A stretch of DNA of 64,000 nt, from contig NZ_CP102275.1 of assembly GCF_025149465.1 (NCBI RefSeq), positions 1,426,001 through 1,490,000 on the forward strand, given 5' to 3'. The notes under the pieces are model-generated. The model saw only the letters and a program-made list of their open reading frames with translations, had not been told where the DNA came from and made no database searches. The translations under genes and the position numbers were made by a program. This document shows positions 8,291 through 16,888 of this stretch, piece after piece; within the stretch, counting starts at the first letter, position 1, and the number at the start of each line of letters is the position of its first letter. The DNA is from Thomasclavelia spiroformis DSM 1552. GTDB taxonomy: Bacteria; Bacillota_I; Bacilli_A; Erysipelotrichales; Coprobacillaceae.

Positions 8291-8319
8291 AAAAAAAAGG
8301 GAAACTTATAAAAGTTTCC
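8291..8319 (-). terminator. Terminator between a 38-codon gene and the ABC permease
   Basis: Perfect 8-bp stem ggaaactt (8300-8307) / aagtttcc (8312-8319), followed on the minus strand by eight T residues (8291-8298). Confidence 0.8.
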
Positions 8320-8327
8320 ACATATTT

Positions 8328-8444
8328 TTATCGATGATTCATTTGAGAATTTTGTTTATTTCCTGATACAACAATATTATCATCACCTAATTGATCTTTT
8401 GCGTTGTGATTATTTGATTGTTGTTGTTTTTTTGCTTTCTTCAT
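8328..8444 (-). CDS. Small hydrophilic protein of unknown function
   Basis: 38 codons with an excellent ribosome-binding site (GAGGTGA, then ATG at 8444) and its own terminator right after the stop. The product is MKKAKKQQQSNN followed by an Asn/Gln/Asp-rich stretch with a short hydrophobic centre (GDDNIVVSGNK). No family is recognised. It has no signal peptide or cysteines, so a secreted bacteriocin is not supported. The separate transcription unit argues that it is a real gene. Confidence 0.6.
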   Translation of the reverse strand: MKKAKKQQQSNNHNAKDQLGDDNIVVSGNKQNSQMNHR

Positions 8445-8594
8445 AAACTCACCTCAATAATAGTATGTACTTATAAAAATAAAATATGCAATTAATTATT
8501 TATATTATTTGAAAAATTAAAATAATAAATTAATAATATTTGCATAAAATAAAATGATATAATACTTATATGATTAAAATTAAGGTGGAAAGTA

Positions 8595-9125
8595 ATGAGA
8601 AAAGTTATTTTATATATAGCAATGAGTCTTGATGGTTTTATTGCTAGCAAAGATGGTAAAGTTAATTGGTTACATGGTCAAAATGATGATGAAGAAAATA
8701 TTGATACATATTCTTCTTTTATAAAAGATGTAGATACTGTTATTATGGGTTGGAATACGTATTATCAAGTAAAAAATGAATTATCACCAGATAATTGGGT
8801 ATATGATTCTTTGACAAGTTATATAATCACACATAGAAAATTAGATTCTACTAATAATATTAATTTTGTACAAAAAAATTCTAGTGAGCTTGTCAAAGAT
8901 TTAAAACAAAAAAATGGTAAATCTATTTGGATTTGTGGTGGTGCAAAAATTATCCAACCACTAATACAAGATAATTTAATTGATGAATATTATATTTCTG
9001 TTATCCCAACTATTTTAGGTGATGGAATTAAACTTTTTGAACCAGTATCTAACGAACTTAAATTGAAATTAAAAAGCACTCAATCTTATAATGGCATAAC
9101 AGAATTAATCTATACACGACGTTAA
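8595..9125 (+). CDS. RibD C-terminal/dihydrofolate-reductase-like protein
   Basis: 176 residues of the RibD_C (DHFR-like) fold: the start MRKVILYIAMSLDGFIA and the motif VDTVIMGWNTYYQV match the family's NADPH-binding core. IWICGGAKIIQPLIQDNLIDEYYISVIPTILGDGIKLF is the conserved C-terminal half. This YyaP/YwjB-type family consists of stand-alone predicted reductases, whose substrate is usually unknown and which are not true folate enzymes. AAGGTGG precedes the start, and the gene is monocistronic with a terminator after it. Confidence 0.9.
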   Translation: MRKVILYIAMSLDGFIASKDGKVNWLHGQNDDEENIDTYSSFIKDVDTVIMGWNTYYQVKNELSPDNWVYDSLTSYIITHRKLDSTNNINFVQKNSSELVKDLKQKNGKSIWICGGAKIIQPLIQDNLIDEYYISVIPTILGDGIKLFEPVSNELKLKLKSTQSYNGITELIYTRR

Positions 9126-9143
9126 ATATATTTTTAGTTTAGA

Positions 9144-9190
9144 GAATACCTATGATCAGGTATCCTAAAATTTTATATTTTTTATAATAT
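9144..9190 (+). terminator. Terminator after the DHFR-like gene
   Basis: Stem gaatacct (9144-9151) / aggtatcc (9158-9165) with one mismatch, followed by a T/A-rich tail. Confidence 0.55.
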
Positions 9191-9244
9191 TGTCATTTAT
9201 TTATAATAAATAGCTATTAACATATTTTCAAAATAATAATTACA

Positions 9245-9273
9245 GATATAAAAAAGAGATGTTTCCATCTCTT
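9245..9273 (-). terminator. Terminator of the phosphofructokinase gene
   Basis: Stem aagagatg (9254-9261) / catctctt (9266-9273), overlapping the stop codon; the minus-strand tail is T-rich. Confidence 0.75.
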
Positions 9274-10387
9274 AATCATCTCCAAAACAAATTCCAATTG
9301 ATTTTGCAGCTCTTACTAATTCACCATTTGGATCAACGTGTTTTTGTTTACCAAATTTAGCATCACCAATTACTTCTTCTAAAGAGGTATAAGACATTTC
9401 TTCACCCTTTAAAGTCACAACATTTCCAAATTTACCTTCATGAATCAATTCAACTGCTTTAACACCAAAACGAATTGATAAAATACGGTCATATGCTTGA
9501 ATATCACCACCACGAATAATGTGTCCAGGATTTACCGAACGTACCTCATGATTTTTAATTACTTTTTCCAAGTCATCTGCAACTTTACTAGCAATTCCAC
9601 CTAAACGAATAGGATCTGGTGAATCTTCAACAATTTTACCAATAACTTTTGTACCATCAGCATATTTTGCTCCTTCAGCTACTGCAATAACAGTATATGG
9701 ATAACCTTCTTTATCACGTTTTTCTACATGTCTTACAATACTATCAATTGTAAAAGGAATTTCTGGAATTAAAATACATGAAGCATTTCCAGCCATTCCA
9801 GCATATAACGCAATCCATCCAGCATCACGTCCCATTAATTCACAACAAATTACACGATGATGTGATTTTGCTGTTGTATTTAATCGATCAATAAATTCAG
9901 TACCTACAGAAGAAGCACTAATAAAACCATAAGTTAAATCAGTTGCTGGTAAATCGTTATCCATTGTTTTTGGAATACCAATAACATTAACTCCTTTACG
10001 CGCAAAATCACGAGCACTTGTTAATGTTCCATCACCACCTAAAACAACTAATACATCAACTCCAGCCTTCTTTAAATTTTCAACCCCTACATCAGACACA
10101 TCTTTTTTAACTTTTCCACCGTGTCCATCATCAACAAGATAATCAAATAAATTATCTTTATTAGAACTATATAAAATAGTTCCCCCTTCTTTATAAATAT
10201 TTTCAACCTTATCAACTGTCAATTCTATGTAATCATTGTTATAAAGACCACGATATCCATATACATAGCCTATAACTTCATATCCGTATTCATTAATCGC
10301 AGCTTTAGTAACTGCTCTAATAACTGCATTTAATCCAGGACAATCTCCACCCCCAGATAATAATGCAATTCTTTTTATGTCTGCCAT
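9272..10387 (-). CDS. pfkA: 6-phosphofructokinase
   Basis: A 371-residue cytosolic glycolytic enzyme phosphorylating fructose-6-phosphate. Visible motifs are SGGGDCPGLNAVIRA (11-25), GGTILYSS, GGDGT (117-121), PKTMDNDLPATD with the catalytic TxDND, and LGGDIQAYDR-like C-terminal HIIRGGDIQAYD. The donor-site pair is mixed: Gly at the second position after GGD (ATP-type), but Lys140 where E. coli PfkA has Gly (PKT rather than PGT, seen in PPi-type and clade-X enzymes). ATP use is likely, but the phosphoryl donor should be regarded as open. It is monocistronic with its own terminator. Confidence 0.92.
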   Translation of the reverse strand: MADIKRIALLSGGGDCPGLNAVIRAVTKAAINEYGYEVIGYVYGYRGLYNNDYIELTVDKVENIYKEGGTILYSSNKDNLFDYLVDDGHGGKVKKDVSDVGVENLKKAGVDVLVVLGGDGTLTSARDFARKGVNVIGIPKTMDNDLPATDLTYGFISASSVGTEFIDRLNTTAKSHHRVICCELMGRDAGWIALYAGMAGNASCILIPEIPFTIDSIVRHVEKRDKEGYPYTVIAVAEGAKYADGTKVIGKIVEDSPDPIRLGGIASKVADDLEKVIKNHEVRSVNPGHIIRGGDIQAYDRILSIRFGVKAVELIHEGKFGNVVTLKGEEMSYTSLEEVIGDAKFGKQKHVDPNGELVRAAKSIGICFGDD

Positions 10388-10800
10388 AACTACACCTCCA
10401 TAATTATTATTATAAAATTATTTTAAATAAAACTCAATAAAAAATGTTACCGTTTACAACAAATTAATATTTTTTTGTAATTAAATTGTAAAAAAATGAT
10501 TTATATTAAGATATTTGGCAAATATATATACGAAACAAAATATTTCAATATTCTATTTAATAGAAATATTTTTTATGATAATCATATATTTTTTATAACA
10601 GTAAACTAAAAATATAATTTTAACAAATATTTATATTTTAGATAATATATACAAAGTCTAAATATTTATTTATTTTATATTAATATTTAAGATTTTTTTA
10701 AGAATCTTAGAAAGTTTTGTTTTAGTCTTTGAAAATATAATGTGCTTAGAAAATAAGTTATCTAGTATTTATTGAAGTAACATTTAAAGGAGAACTAATT
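10388..10800. other. AT-rich intergenic region between divergent genes
   Basis: About 410 bases with no credible coding frame. It must carry the divergent promoters of pfkA and the VTT-protein gene. The only structure noted is a weak 7-bp stem taagatt (10688-10694) / aatctta (10703-10709), ~90 bases before the downstream start. Confidence 0.5.
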
Positions 10801-11385
10801 ATGAATTTATCATTTAATAAAAATTATCTTACTATATTATCATTTATAATTTTATTATTTTTGGGTTTTATCGGCTATCAAAGTGGAATATTTTCTTCCC
10901 CACAAAATTTAGAAGCATTTTTAAAGACTGCAGGTATTTTTGCACCAATCATATTTATTTTAATTCAAATTGTTCAATGTGTGATTCCTATTATTCCAGG
11001 AGGAGTTAGTTGTGTAATTGGTGTTGCTTTTTTTGGACCGTTATGGGGATTTGTTTATAATTTTATTGGTATTTCTACTGGATCAATAATTAATTTTTTA
11101 CTTGCTAAACGTTATGGAAAAAATATTGTTTTGAAATTAGTTTCTCAAAATAATTATAATAAATATATTTCATGGATTGAAAAAGGAAAAAAATTTGATA
11201 AATTATTTGCAATTGCAATGTTTGTTCCTTGTGCTCCTGATGATTTGCTTTGCTTTTTAGCAGGATTGACACCAATGTCATTAAAGAAATTTATTTTCAT
11301 TATTTTAACATGTAAACCATGGTCAATTGCTGCTTATAGTCTTGGATTAAATATGGTGATATCTTGGGTTACATCATTATTTTAA
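10801..11385 (+). CDS. TVP38/TMEM64 (VTT-domain) membrane protein
   Basis: 194 residues with five or six membrane segments. The VTT/SNARE-associated core is visible: QCVIPIIPGGVSCVIGVAFFGPLWGFVYNFIGISTGSIINFLLAKRYGK, later FVPCAPDDLLCFLAGLTPMSLKKF. Proteins of this and the related DedA group sit in the cytoplasmic membrane and have been linked to lipid flipping and membrane-potential homeostasis. The substrate is unknown here. AAGGAG precedes the start and the gene ends in a terminator, so it is a single unit. Confidence 0.9.
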   Translation: MNLSFNKNYLTILSFIILLFLGFIGYQSGIFSSPQNLEAFLKTAGIFAPIIFILIQIVQCVIPIIPGGVSCVIGVAFFGPLWGFVYNFIGISTGSIINFLLAKRYGKNIVLKLVSQNNYNKYISWIEKGKKFDKLFAIAMFVPCAPDDLLCFLAGLTPMSLKKFIFIILTCKPWSIAAYSLGLNMVISWVTSLF

Positions 11386-11411
11386 AAGCTTACTAGTTAG
11401 TAGGCTTTTTT
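11386..11411 (+). terminator. Terminator of the VTT-protein gene
   Basis: Arms aagcttacta (11386-11395) and tagtaggctt (11398-11407) with one mismatch, directly followed by a T-run. Confidence 0.85.
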
Positions 11412-11510
11412 AATGACTAAATAATTTTTATAATATATAATGATTATTGAATAATTAACTTTTTTCAATTCTAATAAACCTTTATTTTAATATACAAAAT
11501 ATATTTTTAT

Positions 11511-11571
11511 AATAAAAAAGGAAATATTAGGTTTTAAATATAAATTATTTGCCTAAATTACTTCCTTTATT
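11511..11571 (+). repeat. Long inverted repeat in the leader of the Crp/Fnr gene
   Basis: The left arm at 11511-11531 and right arm at 11552-11571 share the pattern AATAAA-AAGGAA-TAATTAGG and its complement with a few mismatches, around a 20-base AT loop. It lies 30 bases upstream of the regulator start. It may be an mRNA hairpin or a protein-binding site. Confidence 0.5.
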
Positions 11572-11600
11572 ATAATTTATATTTTTATTGAAAGGAGCCT

Positions 11601-12278
11601 ATGATGCTAAAAAAGAATGAAATAAATTTATTAAGTAAAACTTTGCCATTTTGGGATAATCTTGATCAAGATGAAAAAGAATTGTTAATTTCAAATGCAT
11701 TGATTGAAGATATTGACCAAGGTCAATTGATTCATCAAGGTAATAATGATTGCATTGGTATTTTAGTAGTTATAAAGGGATGTTTAAGAACGTATATTGT
11801 TTCTGATGAAGGCAAGGAAGTTACTTTATATCGATTAAATGCTAATGATGTCTGTATTTTATCAGCTGCTTGTGTTTTAGATTGTATTGATTTTGACGTT
11901 TTAGTTGAGGCACAAACAAAGTGTCAAATTATTCAAATTAGTCCTGCTGTTTTTCTACAACTATTTTCTCAAAATATTCATGTAGAATTATTTTCTTATA
12001 AATTAGCAACTGAACGTTTTTCAGATGTCATGTGGGCGATGCAACAAATTTTATTTATTAGTTTTGATAAAAGATTAGCTACTTTTTTACTTGATGAAAG
12101 TAATCGTAATAATAGTCTTGATATTAAAATGACTCATGAACAAATTGCTCAAAATTTAAATTCAGCTCGAGAAGTTGTATCAAGAATGTTGAATTATTTT
12201 GCAAAAGAGGGCTATGTTAGTTTATCTCGAGGACAAATTCATATTATCGATAAGCGAAGTTTATCTTCATTAATATAA
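11601..12278 (+). CDS. Crp/Fnr-family transcriptional regulator
   Basis: 225 residues: an N-terminal cyclic-nucleotide-binding-like beta-barrel (residues ~20-130, IGILVVIKGCLRTYIVSDEGKEVTLYRL) and a C-terminal winged helix (MTHEQIAQNLNSAREVVSRMLNYFAKEGYVSLSRGQIHII). There are two ATGs in tandem. GGAG is 4 nt from the first and 7 nt from the second (11604), so the second is the likelier start. Cysteines cluster at the barrel (CIGILVV, CLRTYIV, CILSAACVLDC), but no clean Fe-S motif of Fnr type is evident. It is convergent with the CoA-disulfide-reductase fusion gene. Crp/Fnr genes often adjoin such redox and sulfur genes, so it may control it. Confidence 0.9.
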   Translation: MMLKKNEINLLSKTLPFWDNLDQDEKELLISNALIEDIDQGQLIHQGNNDCIGILVVIKGCLRTYIVSDEGKEVTLYRLNANDVCILSAACVLDCIDFDVLVEAQTKCQIIQISPAVFLQLFSQNIHVELFSYKLATERFSDVMWAMQQILFISFDKRLATFLLDESNRNNSLDIKMTHEQIAQNLNSAREVVSRMLNYFAKEGYVSLSRGQIHIIDKRSLSSLI

Positions 12279-12300
12279 AATTATATCAATCTATTTTTCA

Positions 12301-14769
12301 TTAGATAAATAAGTTTACATTAGCGTCTTCAGCATCAGCTAAATAAGATGCTACTCCTCCAAATTCAACTCCATCAATTAATTCATCTTTTGTAATTCCC
12401 ATAATATCCATAGACATTGTACAAGCAACTAAACGCACGCCATTGTCTATGGCTTTTTTCATTAATATTTCTAATGAATCAACATTTTTATCATTCATAA
12501 CCTTTTTCATCATACTAGTACCTATACCAGCCATATTCATTTTTGATAACTTTAACTTACGACTACCTCTTGGCATCATTAATCCAAATAATTTATCAAT
12601 AAATGATTTTTTAACTTTGATATTCTCACTTTTACGTAAAACATTTAAACCCCAAAAAGTAAAGAACATCGTTACTGGACGATTCATTGCTGCTGCACCA
12701 TTTGCAATAATAAATGACGCTAACACTTTATCTAAATCACCACTAAATACAACCATTGTCTTACCATCTTTAACCTCTGATTTGTTTTCAATAACATTTA
12801 GACCCTTTTTTATATAGACAATATTTTCATTGTTAACTCGCATTGTTTTTAATAAAGTATTTCCAGTTTTTTTACACCAAGAAGCAATATCTGCCATAAA
12901 TCCCATATCACTAGCCGATACTTTTAAGATCTCATTATTTTCCATTTCATTTAATGCTTCGCTTACTTTCATAATAGGCCCTGGACATTGTAACCCACTA
13001 CAATCTAAAATTTTCACTTCTCCATCATCAACATTTTTTTCATCATGATTATCATTATTAGTAGTATTATCATCTTTTTTTATAGTTGTTTGCTTATAGT
13101 GCATCGATTTATAAAACGTTGTTCCACCAGATAAAATTGCTACTCGATCAAACCCATTTTGCATCAATATTCTAGCAGCATTATAAGAACGAACTCCAAC
13201 AGCACAATATGGAATAATTAGCTTATTTTTATCTAGTTCATTTAAACGCTGACGTAAGCTTCCTAAAGGAATATGATAAGAACCATCGATTGCAAAAGCC
13301 ATTCTTTCCATTTCTTCTGTTACATCAAGAACAATAAAATCGTCTTTTTTATCTTTATTGACTAATAATGCATCAACTTCATCCCATTCAATAAAATTAG
13401 CTTTATGACTTAATATATTTTCAGCTACAAATCCTAACATATTAACAGGGTCTTTAGCCAAAGAAAACGGTGGTGCATATGATAATTCCAATTCCATTAA
13501 ATCATAAATAGTTCCATTTAATCTAATTGTTGTAGCCAAAGTATCGATACGTTTATCTACCCCATCTTGCCCAACTATTTGTGCCCCATAGATTTTCCCT
13601 TTAGCATCAAAAATCATTTTTAATGTTAAAGTTGTAGCTCCTGGATAATATCCAGCATGAGATTTTTGATTGATCAATGCAGTGAAATAGTCTTTATTTT
13701 TTACTTTTTTTATTGCTTTTAATTGCTTTTCATTGATTCCTACACTAGCTGCATTTAAATCAAATACTTTAGCAATCGCTGTTGCCTTTGAACCACGATA
13801 TTTTTTCTTATCACCACACAAATTATCTGCCAAAATACGTGCTTGTTTATTAGCAGTTCCTGCTAATGGAACCATTGTTTTTTCTTTAGTAATGTAATTT
13901 TCAACTTCAATTACATCTCCTACTGCATAAATATTATCAACAGATGTTTTTAAATATTCATCAACAATAATTCCTTTTCTTTGATTTAAAGCAATCTTAG
14001 CTTTTGAAGCTAATTCACTATTAGGTTTGACGCCAATAGATAATATAACCATATCCACAATAACTTCTTTACCACTATTTAATTCTATTTTTGTTTTATT
14101 GTCTTTTTCATAAAATGCTTTTACACCATCATTTAAAATCAAATTAACTTGATTTGCAATCATATTTTCATGAAGTAAATTAGCCATTTCCTTATCAAGT
14201 GGTGCCATGACCTGATCTTGCATTTCAATTAAAGTAACATTAAGATTGGCATTATGAAGATTTTCAGCCATTTCTAAACCAATAAATCCCCCTCCAATAA
14301 CTGCTGCACTTTTTGGTTTATTTTCTTTTATATGAGCTTTAATTACATCCATGTCATGGACATTCCATAATGTAAAAATGTTTTTTCCATCAATACCAGA
14401 AATATTTGGTTTAATAGGTGATGAACCAGTTGCAATAACTAAATTATCATAACTTTCTTCATAAATTTCATCAGTTTTTAAATTTTTTACAATTACCTTT
14501 TTTTGATCAGGAATTATTTCAATAACTTCATTTAATGTTCGAACATCAACATTATATTTACTCTCCATTGCTTCAGGTGTTTGTAATAATAAAGCATCGC
14601 GACTTTTTATTGTATCTCCAATATAATAAGGTAATCCACAGTTTGCATAAGAAATATATTTACCTCTTTCAAACATAATAATTTCCATCTCTTCATCTCT
14701 TCTTCTAAGTCTTGTGGCTGTAGTTGCCCCTCCAGCAACACCGCCAATAATCAAAGTCTTTTTTTTCAT
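12301..14769 (-). CDS. cdr: CoA-disulfide reductase fused to rhodanese, TusA and DsrE-like domains
   Basis: 822 residues in four modules. Residues 1-445: FAD/NAD(P)H-dependent CoA-disulfide reductase/NADH oxidase (GGVAGGATTATRLRR; catalytic Cys44 in SYANCGLPYYIGD; NAD site IGGGFIGLEMAENL; FAD-site YAVGDV). Residues ~450-545: rhodanese with active-site loop YCAVGVRS. Residues ~580-645: TusA/SirA-like with LDCSGLQCPGPIMKV. Residues ~660-822: DsrE/DsrF-like (TMVVFSGDLDKVLASFIIANGAAAM; LVACTMSMDIMGI). It is a cytosolic enzyme probably moving persulfide sulfur between low-molecular thiols and carrier domains under oxidative or polysulfide stress. Cdr-rhodanese fusions are well known; the extra TusA and DsrE modules extend the relay. 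It is a single-gene unit. Confidence 0.93.
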   Translation of the reverse strand: MKKKTLIIGGVAGGATTATRLRRRDEEMEIIMFERGKYISYANCGLPYYIGDTIKSRDALLLQTPEAMESKYNVDVRTLNEVIEIIPDQKKVIVKNLKTDEIYEESYDNLVIATGSSPIKPNISGIDGKNIFTLWNVHDMDVIKAHIKENKPKSAAVIGGGFIGLEMAENLHNANLNVTLIEMQDQVMAPLDKEMANLLHENMIANQVNLILNDGVKAFYEKDNKTKIELNSGKEVIVDMVILSIGVKPNSELASKAKIALNQRKGIIVDEYLKTSVDNIYAVGDVIEVENYITKEKTMVPLAGTANKQARILADNLCGDKKKYRGSKATAIAKVFDLNAASVGINEKQLKAIKKVKNKDYFTALINQKSHAGYYPGATTLTLKMIFDAKGKIYGAQIVGQDGVDKRIDTLATTIRLNGTIYDLMELELSYAPPFSLAKDPVNMLGFVAENILSHKANFIEWDEVDALLVNKDKKDDFIVLDVTEEMERMAFAIDGSYHIPLGSLRQRLNELDKNKLIIPYCAVGVRSYNAARILMQNGFDRVAILSGGTTFYKSMHYKQTTIKKDDNTTNNDNHDEKNVDDGEVKILDCSGLQCPGPIMKVSEALNEMENNEILKVSASDMGFMADIASWCKKTGNTLLKTMRVNNENIVYIKKGLNVIENKSEVKDGKTMVVFSGDLDKVLASFIIANGAAAMNRPVTMFFTFWGLNVLRKSENIKVKKSFIDKLFGLMMPRGSRKLKLSKMNMAGIGTSMMKKVMNDKNVDSLEILMKKAIDNGVRLVACTMSMDIMGITKDELIDGVEFGGVASYLADAEDANVNLFI

Positions 14770-15130
14770 ATATCCATTCTCCTTATCATCATTATTATAT
14801 TATCATCATAACAAACTTAATTAATTTCTTCTGTAACTAAATCACATAACTGTAATCTAATTTATTAAAATATATATTGCTTATGATAACTTTAAAAATT
14901 ACAACTTACATTAATAGATAATTTATATGTATAATATACTTAAATTATTAATAAATAATCTATCAAAACATAAAAGGGACTGTAAAGAATAAAGATTTTA
15001 ATCTTTAGATGTTACGCCTTTTTTTGCCTGATATCGTATATTTAGAAAAAATAAAGTTATCCGTATTTAGATAACTTTTTTTGGTACTATTAAAACAACA
15101 TGTATTTTTTACATGTTTTTATTTAGTCTT
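14770..15130. other. Intergenic region with remnant IS end and a terminator
   Basis: After the promoter region of the reductase, a sequence starting gggactgtaaag (14976) followed by hairpin aaagatt/aatcttt resembles an IS tip and precedes a transposase remnant. A terminator aagttatc (15054-15061)/gataactt (15070-15077) plus T7 follows. No intact gene is seen. Confidence 0.4.
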
Positions 15131-15408
15131 TTAGAAAATTGACATCTCCTTCTTTTTATTGTGGTATTTTCGTATATTATAGGCTATTCCTATTAACAGC
15201 AGTTCTGTTTTTACATTTATGTTTTCTTCTTCGGTTCCAAGATTTTCATCTACTTTATCCTGCATTTCATTTAAGGCATAATTTATCTGTATTTTTCTTT
15301 GCTCCTTTGTCTTTTGCCTTTTCCGTATACTATTTCTATATTTTGTCTTATCATCAGTTCCATTAAATGTTCTGTAATCAGTCTTATAACTTCGTACATC
15401 GTTTCATA
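15131..15408 (-). pseudogene. Transposase C-terminal remnant (IS1182-like)
   Basis: The minus-strand frame ending at 15131 reads ...QRKIQINYALNEMQDKVDE and then NVKTELLLIGIAYNIRKYHNKK, the usual C-terminal helix of IS1182-type DDE transposases. Upstream, the homologous reading seems to move to another frame (SRYETMYEVIRLITEHLMEL). There is no start and no catalytic part, so this is a decayed fragment. The family call rests on the C-terminal pattern only. Confidence 0.5.
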
Positions 15409-15508
15409 TCGGGATTTTTGTATGTCTTTTGTTTTTTGTAGTTAGATAACGGGGGCTTATAAGATTCACTTCGGCGATTGCTTAATTTGAGCCTTTCTAA
15501 TTCCTTTT

Positions 15509-16222
15509 CTAGTTTTGTTGCTCCATTTTATGCTGACTGTTATATTCCTTCAATAAAGCTACTGTAATATCTTTTGCAATCACAGAAGCCTTAGCGCAAT
15601 TTTCTTCAAAATTTTCAATACCATTATGTTCAGCGGTATCTGTAATACAACAGATTGAAAGAAATGGTATCTTGTTCACATAGCATACATGAGCGATACT
15701 TGCCGTTTCCATATCGGTCGCCAGAGGTGTAAATTCATCATTGATTTCTTTTCGTCCTTCGCTGGTTATAAAAGATTCCCCCGTAACTATCCGTCCCCAA
15801 AACACTTTGCCTTTGGGCTCTGTTTCTTTTACAGCTCTTTCAGATATTTTTATCAATTCCCTGTCTGCTTCAAAAAATATAGTTTTCAGCCACGGGTGAA
15901 ATTCCGTTAAAACATCTTGTGCAACATCATGATAACAGACTTCCGTAGATATAACAGTGTCAAATATTTTCAGCTTTGGGTCCATTCCGCCTGCTACTCC
16001 TGCATTGATAACGATATTCACTCCAAAAATGTCAATCAATATTTGTGTTGCTATGGTAGCGTTTACCTTACATACCCCCGAAAATAAAGCAACAACTTGC
16101 ATATCACAAATTTGTCCCTCATAAAATTTTAGCATTGCCTTTTCCGTAACCTTGTAGCTATCTATCATAGTTAAAAAAGGCGCAAGTTCATCATCACTGG
16201 CACATACAATTCCGATTTTCAT
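15509..16222 (-). CDS. mtnN: 5'-methylthioadenosine/S-adenosylhomocysteine nucleosidase
   Basis: 237 residues of the PNP/UDP phosphorylase fold: MKIGIVCASDDELAPF start, NAGVAGGMDPKLKIFDTVIST, FITSEGRK, and the ribose/catalytic segment ATDMETASIAHVCY followed by ITDTAEHNG with the catalytic Asp. It cleaves the adenine from MTA and SAH, feeding methyl-cycle recycling. The tail (HKMEQQN) is not family-conserved. Base composition looks less AT-rich than the surrounding chromosome, and the gene lies beside transposase debris, so transfer is likely. It has a good AGGAG ribosome-binding site. Confidence 0.9.
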   Translation of the reverse strand: MKIGIVCASDDELAPFLTMIDSYKVTEKAMLKFYEGQICDMQVVALFSGVCKVNATIATQILIDIFGVNIVINAGVAGGMDPKLKIFDTVISTEVCYHDVAQDVLTEFHPWLKTIFFEADRELIKISERAVKETEPKGKVFWGRIVTGESFITSEGRKEINDEFTPLATDMETASIAHVCYVNKIPFLSICCITDTAEHNGIENFEENCAKASVIAKDITVALLKEYNSQHKMEQQN

Positions 16223-16270
16223 GTTTTTTCTCCTTTCTTCGCTTATGAAAAACTGGGATTTGCCAGTTTA

Positions 16271-16888
16271 TTACTGTTCAGTAATTTTCTTTGTATAAAA
16301 CAGACAAGTTAAAGGAACTTGCTTTTTATCCAAGTCAAGCACAACTTGTCGTTCTTCTGAACGTTCAAAACCTCTATGCTCATAAAATTGATAAGTGCAA
16401 GCATTATCTGTGTATAAATAAATAAGTTTTCCGCTTTCATCTTTTTCAAATGCAGACAATAATGCTGTTCCAATACCTTTAATTTTGCAATCAGGGTCAG
16501 CGGCAAAAAAAATTATCTCTCCATCAGGATTATTCTTTTGGCAAAAAGACTTATACATATCTTTATTCGCTTCATCATATTCTTCAACACCTTTTCCCGC
16601 CACAAGATGCTGAAGCCAATCAAATATCTTCACATAAAACGCTTTTGACACGCTGTAATAACGTTTTGGCTCATTCTTTATTTCGGCAAGTAAAACACCC
16701 ACAAAAATATCATCAATATAAGCACCATAAACTTTTGTTGCACGATTTAGTTCCATATACCAGAAATATTTTGCGTACAAATCCAAAATAACTTTGCTAT
16801 CCATATACCAATCTAAATGCATTCCCTGAATTGCAAATTTCTGAGCTTTTTTGTAATCTTGTCTGCAAACTTCTTTTATCTCAATCAA
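16271..16888 (-). CDS. GNAT-family N-acetyltransferase
   Basis: 205 residues from a TTG start at 16888, placed 8 nt after GTAGGAG, giving the typical opening MIEIKEVCRQDYKKA. A longer ATG frame to 16957 lacks a ribosome-binding site. The acetyl-CoA motif is CKIKGIGTALLSAFE, followed by KLIYLYTDNACTYQFYEHRGFERSEER, the classic GNAT C-terminal half. The substrate is unknown. It shares its apparently less AT-rich composition with mtnN 48 bases away, and the two may have arrived together. Confidence 0.82.
   Translation of the reverse strand: MIEIKEVCRQDYKKAQKFAIQGMHLDWYMDSKVILDLYAKYFWYMELNRATKVYGAYIDDIFVGVLLAEIKNEPKRYYSVSKAFYVKIFDWLQHLVAGKGVEEYDEANKDMYKSFCQKNNPDGEIIFFAADPDCKIKGIGTALLSAFEKDESGKLIYLYTDNACTYQFYEHRGFERSEERQVVLDLDKKQVPLTCLFYTKKITEQ

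Noticed and set aside
8229-8321. Extended N-terminus of the ABC permease
   Set aside because: The extension would span the terminator of the upstream small gene; GGGAGG and the FtsX-type start MIKNAFLSIRKN support 8228.
15139-15366. Plus-strand 75-codon frame
   Set aside because: It is antisense to the transposase remnant, which has recognisable C-terminal sequence; no ribosome-binding site.
16309-16506. 65-codon minus-strand frame within the GNAT gene
   Set aside because: Shadow of the GNAT coding sequence in another frame.
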